A stretch of DNA of 64,000 nt from Symsagittifera roscoffensis (GCF_963678635.1 NC_087065.1:50906452-50970451), one strand, 5' to 3'. Counted from the stretch's first letter, positions 36,196 to 45,845 are shown. The notes: generated by a model from the letters alone, not told the origin. Numbers and translations are program-made.

Positions 36196-38064
36196 TCACA
36201 TCGGGCCAAAAGAGAGAACGGGCGTGTAGAGGTAATCGGAACTGGCCACTATCAGGTATTTGGGAGCCTTCATATCCAAGGGATCATAGGCGGCAAACAG
36301 GCTGTCACCGACTGGTGCCTTCAGTCCCGCATATCTCTTGTCGTCTCCTTCCACCGAGGTCGCTCGGGGATAGTCTCTCGAATATTCACCAGGCGCCTGG
36401 CCGGGTGGTTTAGCGAACTGCCTGTACATCTTGAGATGCTTGTTCTTAGGCTTATTCTCTGCCAGAAACTTAGCCTTCCTAGCAGGTAGTGTCAGTTCTC
36501 TGGCTCTCCGACGGACGTCCGTGAGAGATCGGGTTTTCAAGGGTCCAAAGGTATTGCCCTGAGGCAATCCATTAAGGTCCACGTACCTGAGCGTAGTCGC
36601 GGAGCTAAACTGTTCCTGTCCCGCTAACAGCCAATCCACGCCCGGTATTCGATATAATCGCGACACTGTGGGACCCTCTCCACCGATCATCTTTCTTGCA
36701 TCCTCCCGACACGTCAATGTGTTCGTGCTCAACTTCGCTGACATGTCTGTTTTATATTGTCCCCAACTGCTTGGTTCAACTCCCTCCGTCGGCACGGCGC
36801 TCGTCGATTGTCCTGTCGTCGAAGCAGGAGTTGCTGTAGCGGGCGTGTCATTCCTCCTAGACACGGTCTGGGAGCTAGTTCGGTTCTGATCAACCGATCT
36901 GCCAAGTCGGCTCTCCAACGGTTGAGTTCTGGGAGGAGGGGCAGTCCCCAACCTCTCTCTCACATCTGAGCTTGGAGCGACGGGAGCAGCGGCACCCGTT
37001 TGCATTGCCAGGGGCCCGAGGCGATTGGAGAGTGATTCTGGCACGTTACCCCTCACTCTACCTCCTCCAGTCGAACTGGTCCGAGCCAGTGAGCTGGTTG
37101 TTCTCAATTCTTGCTCCCTTTCCCTCAACTGCGTCTGGAACACGTCATTTATCCAGCGCCTCCCTTGCTGGGTGTTGAAGTGTATGCCACCCCTGGTGAG
37201 TGTGAGGTGATCGATCATGCGCAGCATGTTTTCCAGATCCATGAGTCGCAGCTCGCTGAGGTTGCTCCGTACCAGACTGCGAGTCATCTCGTTCCACCGG
37301 GTCACGTTACCATTCATAAAATCCGCAACCGGCGTGCCCACCTCCGGGTTCTGTGGTATCGTGCATAAAACCACGAGCCTGGGTCTGTACTTCTCTTTCA
37401 GCTCATTCAGAAGGCAGACCAGTAGGGGTTCCCACTTACCCTCTGGGGTTACAGGGGCCCTCGAAACGTCATTGGTCCCGAGCATTATCACCAACGTGTC
37501 TAGGTGATCCTCTCCCTGGAATTCCATCATTTTGATGACTTGAGCAACGGAAGCGCCTCCAAAAGCTAGGACAGTAGTCTGCCCGTTGACAAAGATCTCG
37601 TTTAGATCCCTCACTAAACTGTCCCCTATAACCAAATGACGACTTCCTGCGGGAATTGCCTGATTGCTTATGGCGGGGTTCCAGCCCATGCCATTCAAAC
37701 AAGCACGAGGATGCTCCGTGGCTACTTGCACGAACTGGTTGCGCACCGTTAGGTTCTTTCTAATATCAACCACGCAAGATTTCTGAATCGTCCCGTCATG
37801 TGCGGTCCCCGCTGGTACTACAGTTCGGGATGTTCTCTCTGAGCTGCTCGAAGAACGATCAAAGCGTTGGGAAGGGACGACCCTACCCAGCGTCCGGCTA
37901 GTGGTCCTATTGATCTCGTTCATAGCTGCTCTGGCTACCCGATTGAACGACTCCTGGAACACTGAGGAGCGAGATAGATGTCTGAGGGGTCCAGTATCGT
38001 ATTTCTCGGGTTGGGAGCAGACTGTGAAGTCTGATGAGGAGCCTCGGGCTCTCTCGGTGCGCAC
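36196..38064 (-). CDS. SGNH (GDSL-type) hydrolase-like protein of the giant element
   Basis: A 622-codon frame. Residues 140-310 form an SGNH hydrolase: RHLVIGDSLVRDL with nucleophile Ser149, VLAFGGASV with the block II glycine at 169-170, LVIMLGTNDV with Asn198, and LTRGGIHFN with His295. The Asp normally three residues before the His is Gly292 here, so the triad may be incomplete. The flanks are Ser/Thr/Arg-rich and probably disordered; the last 150 residues are basic. SGNH enzymes remove acyl or acetyl groups. CR1-type retrotransposons carry one in ORF1, but its presence after pol in a Ty3-like element is unusual to my knowledge. It occupies the position of an envelope gene, but I see no signal peptide or membrane segment. 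Confidence 0.82.
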   Translation of the reverse strand: MRTERARGSSSDFTVCSQPEKYDTGPLRHLSRSSVFQESFNRVARAAMNEINRTTSRTLGRVVPSQRFDRSSSSSERTSRTVVPAGTAHDGTIQKSCVVDIRKNLTVRNQFVQVATEHPRACLNGMGWNPAISNQAIPAGSRHLVIGDSLVRDLNEIFVNGQTTVLAFGGASVAQVIKMMEFQGEDHLDTLVIMLGTNDVSRAPVTPEGKWEPLLVCLLNELKEKYRPRLVVLCTIPQNPEVGTPVADFMNGNVTRWNEMTRSLVRSNLSELRLMDLENMLRMIDHLTLTRGGIHFNTQQGRRWINDVFQTQLREREQELRTTSSLARTSSTGGGRVRGNVPESLSNRLGPLAMQTGAAAPVAPSSDVRERLGTAPPPRTQPLESRLGRSVDQNRTSSQTVSRRNDTPATATPASTTGQSTSAVPTEGVEPSSWGQYKTDMSAKLSTNTLTCREDARKMIGGEGPTVSRLYRIPGVDWLLAGQEQFSSATTLRYVDLNGLPQGNTFGPLKTRSLTDVRRRARELTLPARKAKFLAENKPKNKHLKMYRQFAKPPGQAPGEYSRDYPRATSVEGDDKRYAGLKAPVGDSLFAAYDPLDMKAPKYLIVASSDYLYTPVLSFGPM

Positions 38065-38457
38065 AGCTCCTGTGCCCTCGTCCTGGGACGTGTGTCCCTG
38101 GATGCCTCCGAGGAGTTCATCGTAGCCAGAACCTCCGGTGACACTTGGCTCACCCTCGCCATATATAGTTCCTTCAGATCTTTTTATCTCCTCATCCTTG
38201 TAAGCTGTTTGCAGGTCTTAAAACTTCTTTTTCCAATCTCCCTTTCTCGAGATATTGCCCTGTACTCCTGCAGCTTGGCACACAGCTCGTTCTGATCCCT
38301 TTCTTTCTTCTCCAAGGTCTCGATTGTCTCCGAGGTCTGTATCTCGATCTCGCTCACCTTCACTCTCTTCAGAGGAGGAGCAGCTGTTGGAGAGTCTACT
38401 GAGTGTGACGGGCCCGGTCCATCACGTAGTCTTTTAGCTTCGATGAGCGGCTGTGCA
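37935..38457 (-). pseudogene. Coiled-coil N-terminus of the SGNH protein
   Basis: A frame from PAQPLIEAKRLRDG (38457) passes through KRVKVSEIEIQTSETIE and LEKKERDQNELCAKLQEY, a clear heptad-like charged helix. One TGA/TAA-type stop near 38190 interrupts it, and it continues as MARVSQVSPEVLATMN. A frameshift near 38050 leads into the SGNH frame. The coiled coil suggests that the protein oligomerised. Confidence 0.55.
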
Positions 38458-39243
38458 GGCTAAACAGGTAGGGGCATCTCACCTAGCCGGTGATCCCTCT
38501 GCTCGCCTAGTCCCGGCTCACGAGCCAAGTCGTGTCCGGACATTTCTCCTCGGCGCCATCTCATCAATCAATTTCGACCTCTCTCGGCGGTCCCGAACTC
38601 ACCGAAGGCCAGCATCAACACCACTTCCGTGGGGCAATTCCCTCGACCCTTTTGAGGAGCGCGACCACAAACATCGCCAGTCACGGGTCTTCTCGTGTAA
38701 AGTCACAATCAATCAGCCGCTGATAGATCTCGTCTAGAGTCGCTCCTAGACTCACTGAGAGGAATTTCGTTAATTCATGTCACCCATTTCTATCATGTTG
38801 ATTTTCTTCGTCAATTTTCTTCTGGTTTGTTGGGTTCAATAAACAAGATTTGATCAATCAAGATCTAAAAAGCAAGTCACGACTTAAAACCATCATTTCA
38901 TGCCGTCCCCTTTCCAGGGTAAAACATCATTCACATCTTTTAAAAACGATCCAATGAAATTTTTCTTCGTTGCTGATTTAAAATTTAGCACCAAGGTGGA
39001 TCGTCCACCTTCAACCTTATCGAGGTAACACAAATGAGCGCTGTCACCTTCACTACCTGGAGTGTTCCAGGTCTTTTATGACATAAACATCACATAACAC
39101 ATAACCTAACAATAACATAACACATAAGCATCATATATCTACATTATTACATAAACACATAATCCCTAGTAGCTTACCTAAAACTTAATCCTGATACCTG
39201 TAAAGTGAACTTAATAAAAACCACTTATCGCCAAATGCAACTC
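38458..39243. other. Spacer between the macro and SGNH genes
   Basis: No convincing frame. It holds two perfect hairpins: 38993-39011 (AAGGTGGA, TCG, TCCACCTT) and 39055-39072 (ACCTGGA, GTGT, TCCAGGT). It also holds an A+T-rich stretch with repeated ACATAA words (39078-39165). The part nearest 38458-38745 may be degraded coding sequence of the next gene (it can be read as DEIYQRLIDCDF), but several stops interrupt it. Confidence 0.5.
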
Positions 39244-39969
39244 CTAGCATATGCTCAGATAGTACTTTTTATGTAAGTAAACCTCTATGTCAGTTTCAAA
39301 AAAAATCACGTGTACAAGGGCGTACAACTCTCTCGGATGTAGCTTTCCCCTATTGGGATCATAGACTGGTAACGAGAGAGAGGTCACTCCTCTCTCAACC
39401 TGGAAATCCCTAAGTCAAGTCAAGGCCAATACCAAGCTCTCTGGATCTACGTGTTGTCTATCAGTGGCCTTAGTAACCAGGAAACACAAATATTTCCCTG
39501 GTATCTGTGATGCAACAGGGGGCAGCGCTATCATCCCTCCGACACCAGGCCTCTGTTTCCATAAAAACTCGATACTCTTATACTCTCTTTTAAAGTCAGC
39601 CGCTAGTGCTGTTTTGAAGCTTACGTCCGCGGTTATCACTATAGCACATGTACGTGAGTATAAAATCGCTGTCCTTTATGACGATATTGTTTGAATAATG
39701 GTTCGGTAGGTCGAAATAAGATTCAAAAATCCGTCCGAAAGGTGGTTTTTAGCGTTCTCGCCTTCCGTTTCCAGTTCTCCGGTTTCTCTTGGCGATTTTA
39801 ATTTTTTAATGATCAGGTTTTCGGTGTTGGTGAGCCCTACCCCCACTCCCCGGACAAAATTATCCATCGACGTCCCCGTCGATCGCCCAAAGTCGAGCAG
39901 ATCGAGGTTGGATTGCGGGAACGCGCAGAGGGCCATCTGGAGCGACCCAGTTGGACTCGGTATTGTCAT
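39244..39969 (-). pseudogene. Macro-domain-like protein (ADP-ribose hydrolase type)
   Basis: One frame runs from 39969 to the TAG at 39244, broken by TAA near 39676 and TGA near 39413. After the first stop comes AILYSRTCAIVITADVSF, then TALAADFKREYKSIEFLW, GVGGMIALPPV, KYLCFLVTKATDRQHVDPE, and after the second stop ERGVTSLSLPVYDPNRGKL and VIFFETDIEVYLH. The order of strands and helices, the AADFKREY segment, the YLCFLVTK segment and the final FETDIEVY strand match macro domains of the OARD1/Poa1p class, which remove ADP-ribose or hydrolyse its derivatives. The glycine-rich ligand loops are altered (FKTALA, YDPNRGK), so activity is doubtful. I infer an accessory gene captured by the element. 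Confidence 0.7.
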
Positions 39970-40690
39970 GGCTGACGTATTTGATGCCGTCTTTATCGAT
40001 ATCCTGAATCGTCAAGATTGTCTCTTTAGGATCCACTGGCAGATCGTGGAGCCATTCGAGCACTCGCAAGTTCGTTAATTCTTGTTCATGAGTCTGCTCC
40101 ACCTCTGTTTCGAACTCCACTTCTGGTTCGGAGCGATCGTCGATCCAATCTTGATCCATGTCATTTCTCAAGTCGAATTCTCTTGGCACCGCTACTTCAT
40201 CCAGTCCCACCAGCGACTCCATCATATCGCTTAGAACCATCCTGTCTATAACGAAATGCTCGCCATACGGGTTGTACTTCTTCTTGTTCTTTCCTTTCTC
40301 ACTCTGGCGTGTCTCCATGGTGAGAGGAAAGTCAGGTTGTACTCCTTTGTCAATTTCAGTTTGTTCTGGGCAGTCCCAGTCCTCTTCGACATAAGGTAGA
40401 GTTTGGTCGTCCACCTCTACTCGCTCGGTCAACTCTAGGTCTAATGGTAGATCGCAATCATCCACCACCTCATTCCCGTCGTTTTTGTCGCGAGTACCTC
40501 TTTCATTCACCTCACAAGCAGGATCCACTATCAAATAGTCTCCCTCTTGCATGTCCGCTTGGATGCACCAGTCCTCTGATGAGGCATTGTGCGGTTTGAT
40601 GTTTTCGTAATGAGCTGCTCTTCCTGTGCTCAGTCGATAAAATCGACCTCCTTGGTGCACTTCTGTTATTTGAAATGGAACACATCATTT
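39860..40690 (-). CDS. pol: Integrase C-terminal module with acidic tail (core missing)
   Basis: The frame begins PFQITEVHQGGRFYRLSTG, which resembles the GPY/F-type C-terminal module of Ty3 integrases. It continues RAAHYENIKPH, then about 230 acidic residues (EVNERGTRDKNDGNEVV and onward) of unknown function. The expected zinc-binding and DDE catalytic domains are absent: only about 30 bases separate the RNase H frame from this module. This copy therefore could not integrate on its own. The methionine counted as a start lies inside the module and is not a real start. Confidence 0.6.
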
Positions 40691-40691
40691 T

Positions 40692-42365
40692 TTAAAATAA
40701 TTTTTTGGTTCCTTTTGGCCCGCTCATTATCTCTGGAGCTTGAGCATCGTCCATCAACTTGACGCGCCATATCTTCTTCAAAGACGTGGCTTCCTGTACA
40801 GATGGCTCCAGATTGGTACGGAGGACCGTACCATGCGGCAGTAATCTGGTTGGGCATTTCGAAACTGCTATCAGCTCGAGCTCATCGGCGGCATTATCCA
40901 CCACAGTGCCCTCCTCATCGGAGGTGTACCTGTCTCTGTCCGGATCCTGATGCATTTCTCTGTCCAGCCCGCGCTGTTTCCAGTCCACCAACAAGGAATG
41001 AATCGCAATTTCCGATACATCAGAATTGGAAGTAGTCTCAGATGTGTTGTCCCAGGACTGAGGCCTCGATTCATCACTTGAGCCGAATGATTCCACACCA
41101 TCATGTTCCAATCTGTCTGTGATGTTTCTCGACTCCCCGGACAAAACTCTGTCCCTTGGTCGCTTTGAATCCGACTCCTCGGACAACATTCTATCCCTTG
41201 GTTGTCTCATCAACCTCTCCCCGGACAAGTCTTCCTGCACGGGCCCGAAGGTGCCTGACTCCCCGGACATTGTCTCGTCCCCGGAAGAACAATCTGAACT
41301 CGGCTCGTACTCTTCTTTTGCATCCGTTAAATGAACTTTTCTCGTGAAGCTGCATTTCGACTTGACCCTGACTTCCTCAGTGACTTGGACCGGGGTCGAT
41401 TTCCCTCGTTCTATGAACGAAGTCCTCAACAAGACATCCTTCGGCATTGAGGTCACCAGCTGGTTCACTATCGACCGGCAATCCCGTTCCACATCGCGAC
41501 CGCGAATGATCACTGGCCTCTTCTCCGTTTTCTCAGTGATGGTCAATCGCTGCATGGTTTCCATCCATTCACGATCATGCCTATCGACCTCCCTATCTAG
41601 CAAGTCACGGAGCTTCCCCATGACGTCCGGCACCACGTTCACCGTCATATTTAACAGGGCTAACAGTAGATCCAATGGTACAGGATCACCCCTGGCCAAT
41701 ACCTTTATTTCAGCGGCCGTCTCCACCGGAAGTTCAAAGTGTCCTGGTATGGGGTGCCCTGACTTGTCCAGCCACCTGGTGAGTGGTAGTTCATCGTAGG
41801 TTTCCTTATCTAGAAATGAAAATCCGTCCTTGATCTCTGCCTGATTGGCCTGCTTCTCTTCTAAGCGCTCATAGAAGTCTGTCTTCTTACTGAGGCTATC
41901 AGCATTCTGGTGCTTATCACAGGTACGGTGCTCTATGATCATGTGGTATCCATCCAGGATATCGATCCAACTACCAATATAACTTTGGTCCATCGAATAG
42001 GTTTTCAGCCAGGCTAGGGCACGATTATCCACACGCAACTTGAAGGGAGCACTCCCCAAGTAGGCCCTGTATTTTTCCACGAAAGTGATCACCGCGAACA
42101 TCCCCACTTTTGGTGCGCCGTACTTCATCTCAGTATCGCTCAGGACCTTACTTCCGTAGGCTATCGGACGGAGAACCGTTCTCCCGTTCCACTCTTGCTC
42201 CTGGTGAAGAATGCCTGATATCGCAACTACCGAGGCATCCGTGTCTAACACGAACATCCCCTTCTCTGTTGGCATGCCGAGGACCGGTGCCTCGCAAAGT
42301 TCACGTTTAATTTCATGAAACTTGTGCCTCATCAGCTGTTGCATGGGTATATCTTGTCGGCTCAT
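40692..42365 (-). CDS. pol: RNase H plus acidic tail (pol)
   Basis: A 557-codon frame. Residues 27-160 are a Ty3-type RNase H: FVLDTDASVVAISGI (Asp43), EMKYGAPKVGMFAV, FKLRVDNRALAWL (Asp113) and DKHQNADSLSK (Asp156). Where the family usually has a catalytic Glu before MFAV, this copy has Gly88. Residues 160-557 are a long linker of unknown fold, with Ser/Glu-rich repeats of the LSGE/LSEES type at about 370-430. The frame ends GPKGTKKLF, just where the integrase core would be expected to begin or continue. The start codon chosen is GTG or ATG-like inside coding sequence, and the true protein is part of the pol polyprotein. Confidence 0.85.
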   Translation of the reverse strand: MSRQDIPMQQLMRHKFHEIKRELCEAPVLGMPTEKGMFVLDTDASVVAISGILHQEQEWNGRTVLRPIAYGSKVLSDTEMKYGAPKVGMFAVITFVEKYRAYLGSAPFKLRVDNRALAWLKTYSMDQSYIGSWIDILDGYHMIIEHRTCDKHQNADSLSKKTDFYERLEEKQANQAEIKDGFSFLDKETYDELPLTRWLDKSGHPIPGHFELPVETAAEIKVLARGDPVPLDLLLALLNMTVNVVPDVMGKLRDLLDREVDRHDREWMETMQRLTITEKTEKRPVIIRGRDVERDCRSIVNQLVTSMPKDVLLRTSFIERGKSTPVQVTEEVRVKSKCSFTRKVHLTDAKEEYEPSSDCSSGDETMSGESGTFGPVQEDLSGERLMRQPRDRMLSEESDSKRPRDRVLSGESRNITDRLEHDGVESFGSSDESRPQSWDNTSETTSNSDVSEIAIHSLLVDWKQRGLDREMHQDPDRDRYTSDEEGTVVDNAADELELIAVSKCPTRLLPHGTVLRTNLEPSVQEATSLKKIWRVKLMDDAQAPEIMSGPKGTKKLF

Positions 42366-42479
42366 CCCTTAACAACCCCCAAAAAGCTCATCAGTTGTGT
42401 ATCTGTCTTGGGTGCCTTCCAGCTCAAAAAAGCGCTTCGACCGCTTCGGGATCTGATCTCACTCCATGCTTATCCACAA

Positions 42480-43170
42480 CATCATCGACGTAACACATGA
42501 TGAGATTCCCGTATTTCTTTGTCATACTCGTGAGTGCCTGGGCCATCAGTCACTGGAATGTGGCCGTCGCGTTGCACAATTCAAACGGCATCCTCTTCCA
42601 CTGGAACAATCCCAGCTCGCACGCGAAGCCCGTCTTTTCACGATCTTGCTTTCGGAGTGGCACTTGCCAGAACGCCGAGCCCAAATCTAACGTCGTGAAG
42701 AACTTTGCGTCCCCCAGCTTGGATAGGCTCTCATCGATGCGGGGAATCGGGTATGCGTCCTTTATAGTCGCTGCGTTCAGATAACGGAAATCACAACAAA
42801 ACCTGAGTTGCCCCCCTTTCTTTTTAGCCATGACCACGCCACAAGCCCACAGGGACTTCCTGCACGCTTCCGACTTATGAGGGGTCATTCTCCTCGCCCC
42901 TTCCCTATGAGGTACCGAGCCCTCTTCTATCTCAATTTCGTGTTCTACAAAATTACAGCAACCTATGTCGGCCTTATATTTCGAAAAAACGTCTGCGTTC
43001 CGACTTAGCACCGTCCTGAGCGAATCTAGTTCCTTGTCTGATATTTTCCCTTCAAATTTTTTATCTCAGGTAGGACCGGTTTATTTGCTGCTAACTCTGT
43101 TTCCATCGGTCTCTCGGGAAAATTCGAACAACTAGACAACCCATCATCTGTTTCCGACTTCATTGAAAAC
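42480..43170 (-). pseudogene. pol: Ty3-type reverse transcriptase (broken)
   Basis: The main frame (42550-43011, 153 residues) has LRFCCDFRYLN at about 69-79, motif A TLDLGSAFW with Asp109, and motif B MPFELCNATATFQ at its end. A stop follows directly. Reading on in the same frame gives the catalytic CYVDD (42481-42495). Soon after YVDD the sequence jumps to DKHGVRSDPEAVEA, which in Ty3 elements normally lies about 45-50 residues further on, so an internal deletion is likely. Upstream sequence (43011-43170) is related but shifted in frame. The enzyme would copy element RNA into DNA. Confidence 0.88.
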
Positions 43171-43174
43171 AATT

Positions 43175-44698
43175 TCAAGAAGATTTCAATTCATTTACTC
43201 TCTTCAGTATACATTCTTGGTTCGCATGCAAGGGACATTTAGTTACATCAAACTTCTTCAAGTTCTCCACACTCTGAAAGTCTGTGTTCAGAGGCAATGC
43301 GTAGCCAAGTTTCTTTCCCTTCTGTATTGTCACTGTTGTTGCTTCTGTGTTCAACATCACACTCACACACAGTCCGCTCTGAGTGAGTGAGAAACTTCTT
43401 CCTAAAATAGCCGAGCTCTTACTGTTTGGATTTGGTATCAGACACACCTGTCTGTCATTAGTGAGTTCATTTAGATTCGTCATCCTAAATTTCGCTACCA
43501 CGGCTTGGTTTGGTTTCAATCTCACTTTTCGATCCAGAAAAATCGGCACCTTAGCCTGGTTAATTAAGATCTTATTAAGATGTTTCTTTTCATACTTCCT
43601 CTCCGGATCTTTGATCCTGATCAACCCGTCATTGAGGTCAATCGTGACATCAAAGTTGCGTACTAAATCCCTTCCCAGGATGAAATGATCGGATTCGTCC
43701 AAATTTTCCACCACCAGGAAGCTCATCCAAAGATGTCTTCCCCCAAGCTGCAGTGATATGATCGGGGTCCGTCCTGTCACATAGATTGCTACCTGATTGG
43801 CAGCTGCCAGTCTGATGTTTGTCGGTATCAGATCCAAGCTGTCAAAGCCCATGTCAGTCCAGGTTTTGACCGGCATGACACTGACCACTGCATCCGTGTC
43901 TAACAGTCCTTTCACTGAAAGTTGTCTGCCCTGCACATCTAGCACATGCGCTGCCAGATCGGCTTCGCAACCTATGTGGACCGCATCCTGTTCAAGCATG
44001 GCATTGTGTCCGATTCGTCGCACCTTCAGCTCTTCTTGGCCAATGTATATCCGGCCTACCTGATCACTCGCATCAGTTACGTGAGCTTTTGTGTAGATAT
44101 TGATGCCGTCCACATTCATCAGAATCGGATATGGGCCATGGACCTCGATGTAATGTCCATCCACTCTCATCAGCCTCGGACCTCCTGTCGTGAGCAGCGC
44201 TCGCACTGCCGTGGAGTCCAGCTTGGGATCCTTCTCCCTCAGGTAGTCTGCATAAATGTCCAGGTGGACCAGCGTAATCTCGGACGGTTCACTCAAGTTC
44301 TTGACCACCTGGTGTCCTGCGACTGAGATAATGGACATTATCTTCGTCCCTTCTTTCGTCATGCCGAAAGTTCTACCCGATATGACATTTAGCTTTAGTC
44401 TCTGCTTTCTGGTTTCCTGTGTGTCCTCTTTCGTTGTCTTACTCAAAATGTCAAATTTCTCCCGAAGATCCGTGCTCTCCAGTTCCGACCTTGCCTTTTG
44501 CTCAATTTCTTTCGTGGCTAGCTCCTGTTGGGCATTCTGCAACGCTGTCCTTGCTGCCAAACCATAATCCACCTTGAGCGGGCCAGCCAAATCTGCCTCC
44601 AAGATCGAGGCTACCACCTCGTCAGGCATGGTCTTCACCTTATTAGTCGTAAAAGTGCTTGGTGTTGTCTCTTTTCTTCGAGACTCAGCCTCGTTCAT
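43175..44698 (-). CDS. pro: Retropepsin-like protease frame (probably inactive)
   Basis: A 507-codon frame starting ATG at 44698. The protease core lies at about residues 240-355. It has GLLDTDAVVSVMP at 264-276, where active family members have D-T/S-G and this copy has D-T-D, then the hydrophobic IISLQLGGRHLWMSFLV strand and ILGRDLVRNFDV at 340-351, the usual second half of a retropepsin. The first 230 residues are a helical and extended region of unknown function. The last 150 residues (RKVRLKPNQAVVAKFRM and onward) resemble the linker leading to RT. The Gly-to-Asp change in the active-site loop should abolish cleavage. Confidence 0.85.
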   Translation of the reverse strand: MNEAESRRKETTPSTFTTNKVKTMPDEVVASILEADLAGPLKVDYGLAARTALQNAQQELATKEIEQKARSELESTDLREKFDILSKTTKEDTQETRKQRLKLNVISGRTFGMTKEGTKIMSIISVAGHQVVKNLSEPSEITLVHLDIYADYLREKDPKLDSTAVRALLTTGGPRLMRVDGHYIEVHGPYPILMNVDGINIYTKAHVTDASDQVGRIYIGQEELKVRRIGHNAMLEQDAVHIGCEADLAAHVLDVQGRQLSVKGLLDTDAVVSVMPVKTWTDMGFDSLDLIPTNIRLAAANQVAIYVTGRTPIISLQLGGRHLWMSFLVVENLDESDHFILGRDLVRNFDVTIDLNDGLIRIKDPERKYEKKHLNKILINQAKVPIFLDRKVRLKPNQAVVAKFRMTNLNELTNDRQVCLIPNPNSKSSAILGRSFSLTQSGLCVSVMLNTEATTVTIQKGKKLGYALPLNTDFQSVENLKKFDVTKCPLHANQECILKRVNELKSS

Positions 44699-44937
44699 CA
44701 GACGTGCTCGACTGGTTTTGACTCCCGAAAGCGCCTCTTCATGCGGGGATGTTTCGCGTCCGCCACTCTATCCCAAAATTGAGTGCAGTCCGACTTGAAG
44801 TGTCCCATCAAATTACAGAAGAAGCACCTCGGTCCATACTTCATAATGAGCCCTCTAACGTACTCTTCGTGGTCCTCGTCGGTCGCATCAACGTTGTCGA
44901 GATAGTGGCCTATCGCCTTCATGTTCTGTTTGTTCAC
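44698..44937 (-). pseudogene. gag: Gag, CCHC zinc knuckle
   Basis: A 79-codon frame ending the gag region. It contains CFFCNLMGHFKSDC, an intact C-x2-C-x4-H-x4-C zinc knuckle of the kind that binds genomic RNA in nucleocapsids, followed by basic residues (RMKRRF). Its stop overlaps the start of the protease frame as TGATG (44700-44696), a one-base overlap with a change of frame. Confidence 0.8.
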
Positions 44938-45029
44938 TCTTCACTCTTCACTCCGTCCATGAACTTCGAGGCAATCGCTAAGTTCCGCTCGGAAATTCTC
45001 TCATCGGGGTTGCTTATTCTCCTAAGTAA

Positions 45030-45845
45030 TTAAAGGTCGTCCAAAAACTTAACTTTGGATTCGTCATCTCTTTGACACCTCTTCTCGAACTTCACCATAG
45101 CCTGATGCCCTTGTACTCCAGAGCCGAAGTGATTCAGCAGGATGTGAAATATCTTTCGAGCACTGTCTCGTTCATTTTCCCTTTTCGCCATTACACAATT
45201 CAGGGCGCTACCCTCCAGGTTGCTTGTCAGTGCGCTGCATTCCTGTTTCTTTGAGAGACTTTCTTCTTCAAAGTGCAACTTCATCACCTCTATCCAAGTA
45301 TCAATGCAGCCGTCTGACTCGTCTTTGTATGATTTCGGCTTTTTCAGTGTCCTTCTTGACCTCTCTCCTCTCTCGGTTGACTTCGAGAGCTTGGTGATGA
45401 ATGTCTCGAGAGATCTATTCAAAGACTCAAACATCGAAGCATACATCGTCGTGTCATGTGAGACCATAGTCAGATCTGGGACCGATCTGACTTGTGGCAC
45501 AGTGGGCAATCTTGTCTCCGGGGTGGCATCCGCCTCCGGCGGGACCGGGTTCGTCCAGCCTGGCCTCGATGGGGCTGCCCTGGGCCGCTCCCTAATTCTA
45601 GATTCGTAGTTCGCTCTCGAATTTTGCTGGGCCCCGGCATAGTTGCCTGCTCCATCTCCATCATTCGCCTGGCGTGAGCGCTCCCTTGGGTTGGAACGCT
45701 CCTCCCGATTACTTCCGTTGAAGATCTCGTCAAGCTTCCGCATCATCAGGTCAGATTTGGCATCTAACCTTTTTTCCAGGCTAGTCATCGTATGGTCATA
45801 GGTATTGTCATGATCGTTGAACAATCGCTCGATCTCTCTTGTCAT
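45030..45845 (-). pseudogene. gag: Gag, capsid-like domain
   Basis: A 271-codon frame. The first 130 residues are low-complexity, rich in Arg, Pro and Asn. From about residue 180 the pattern CIDTWIEVMKLHF...LEGSALNCV...FHILLNHFGSG matches the helical capsid region of Ty3-type Gag proteins, in which a WI-x5-HF core precedes L.G.A and a LL..FG motif. Gag would assemble the cytoplasmic particle that packages the RNA. The frame ends at FLDDL, and coding resumes in another frame toward the zinc knuckle. Confidence 0.75.

Noticed and set aside
30073-38064. Envelope gene (errantivirus-like) after pol
   Set aside because: I found no signal peptide, furin-like site or C-terminal membrane anchor, and the first gene is an SGNH hydrolase.
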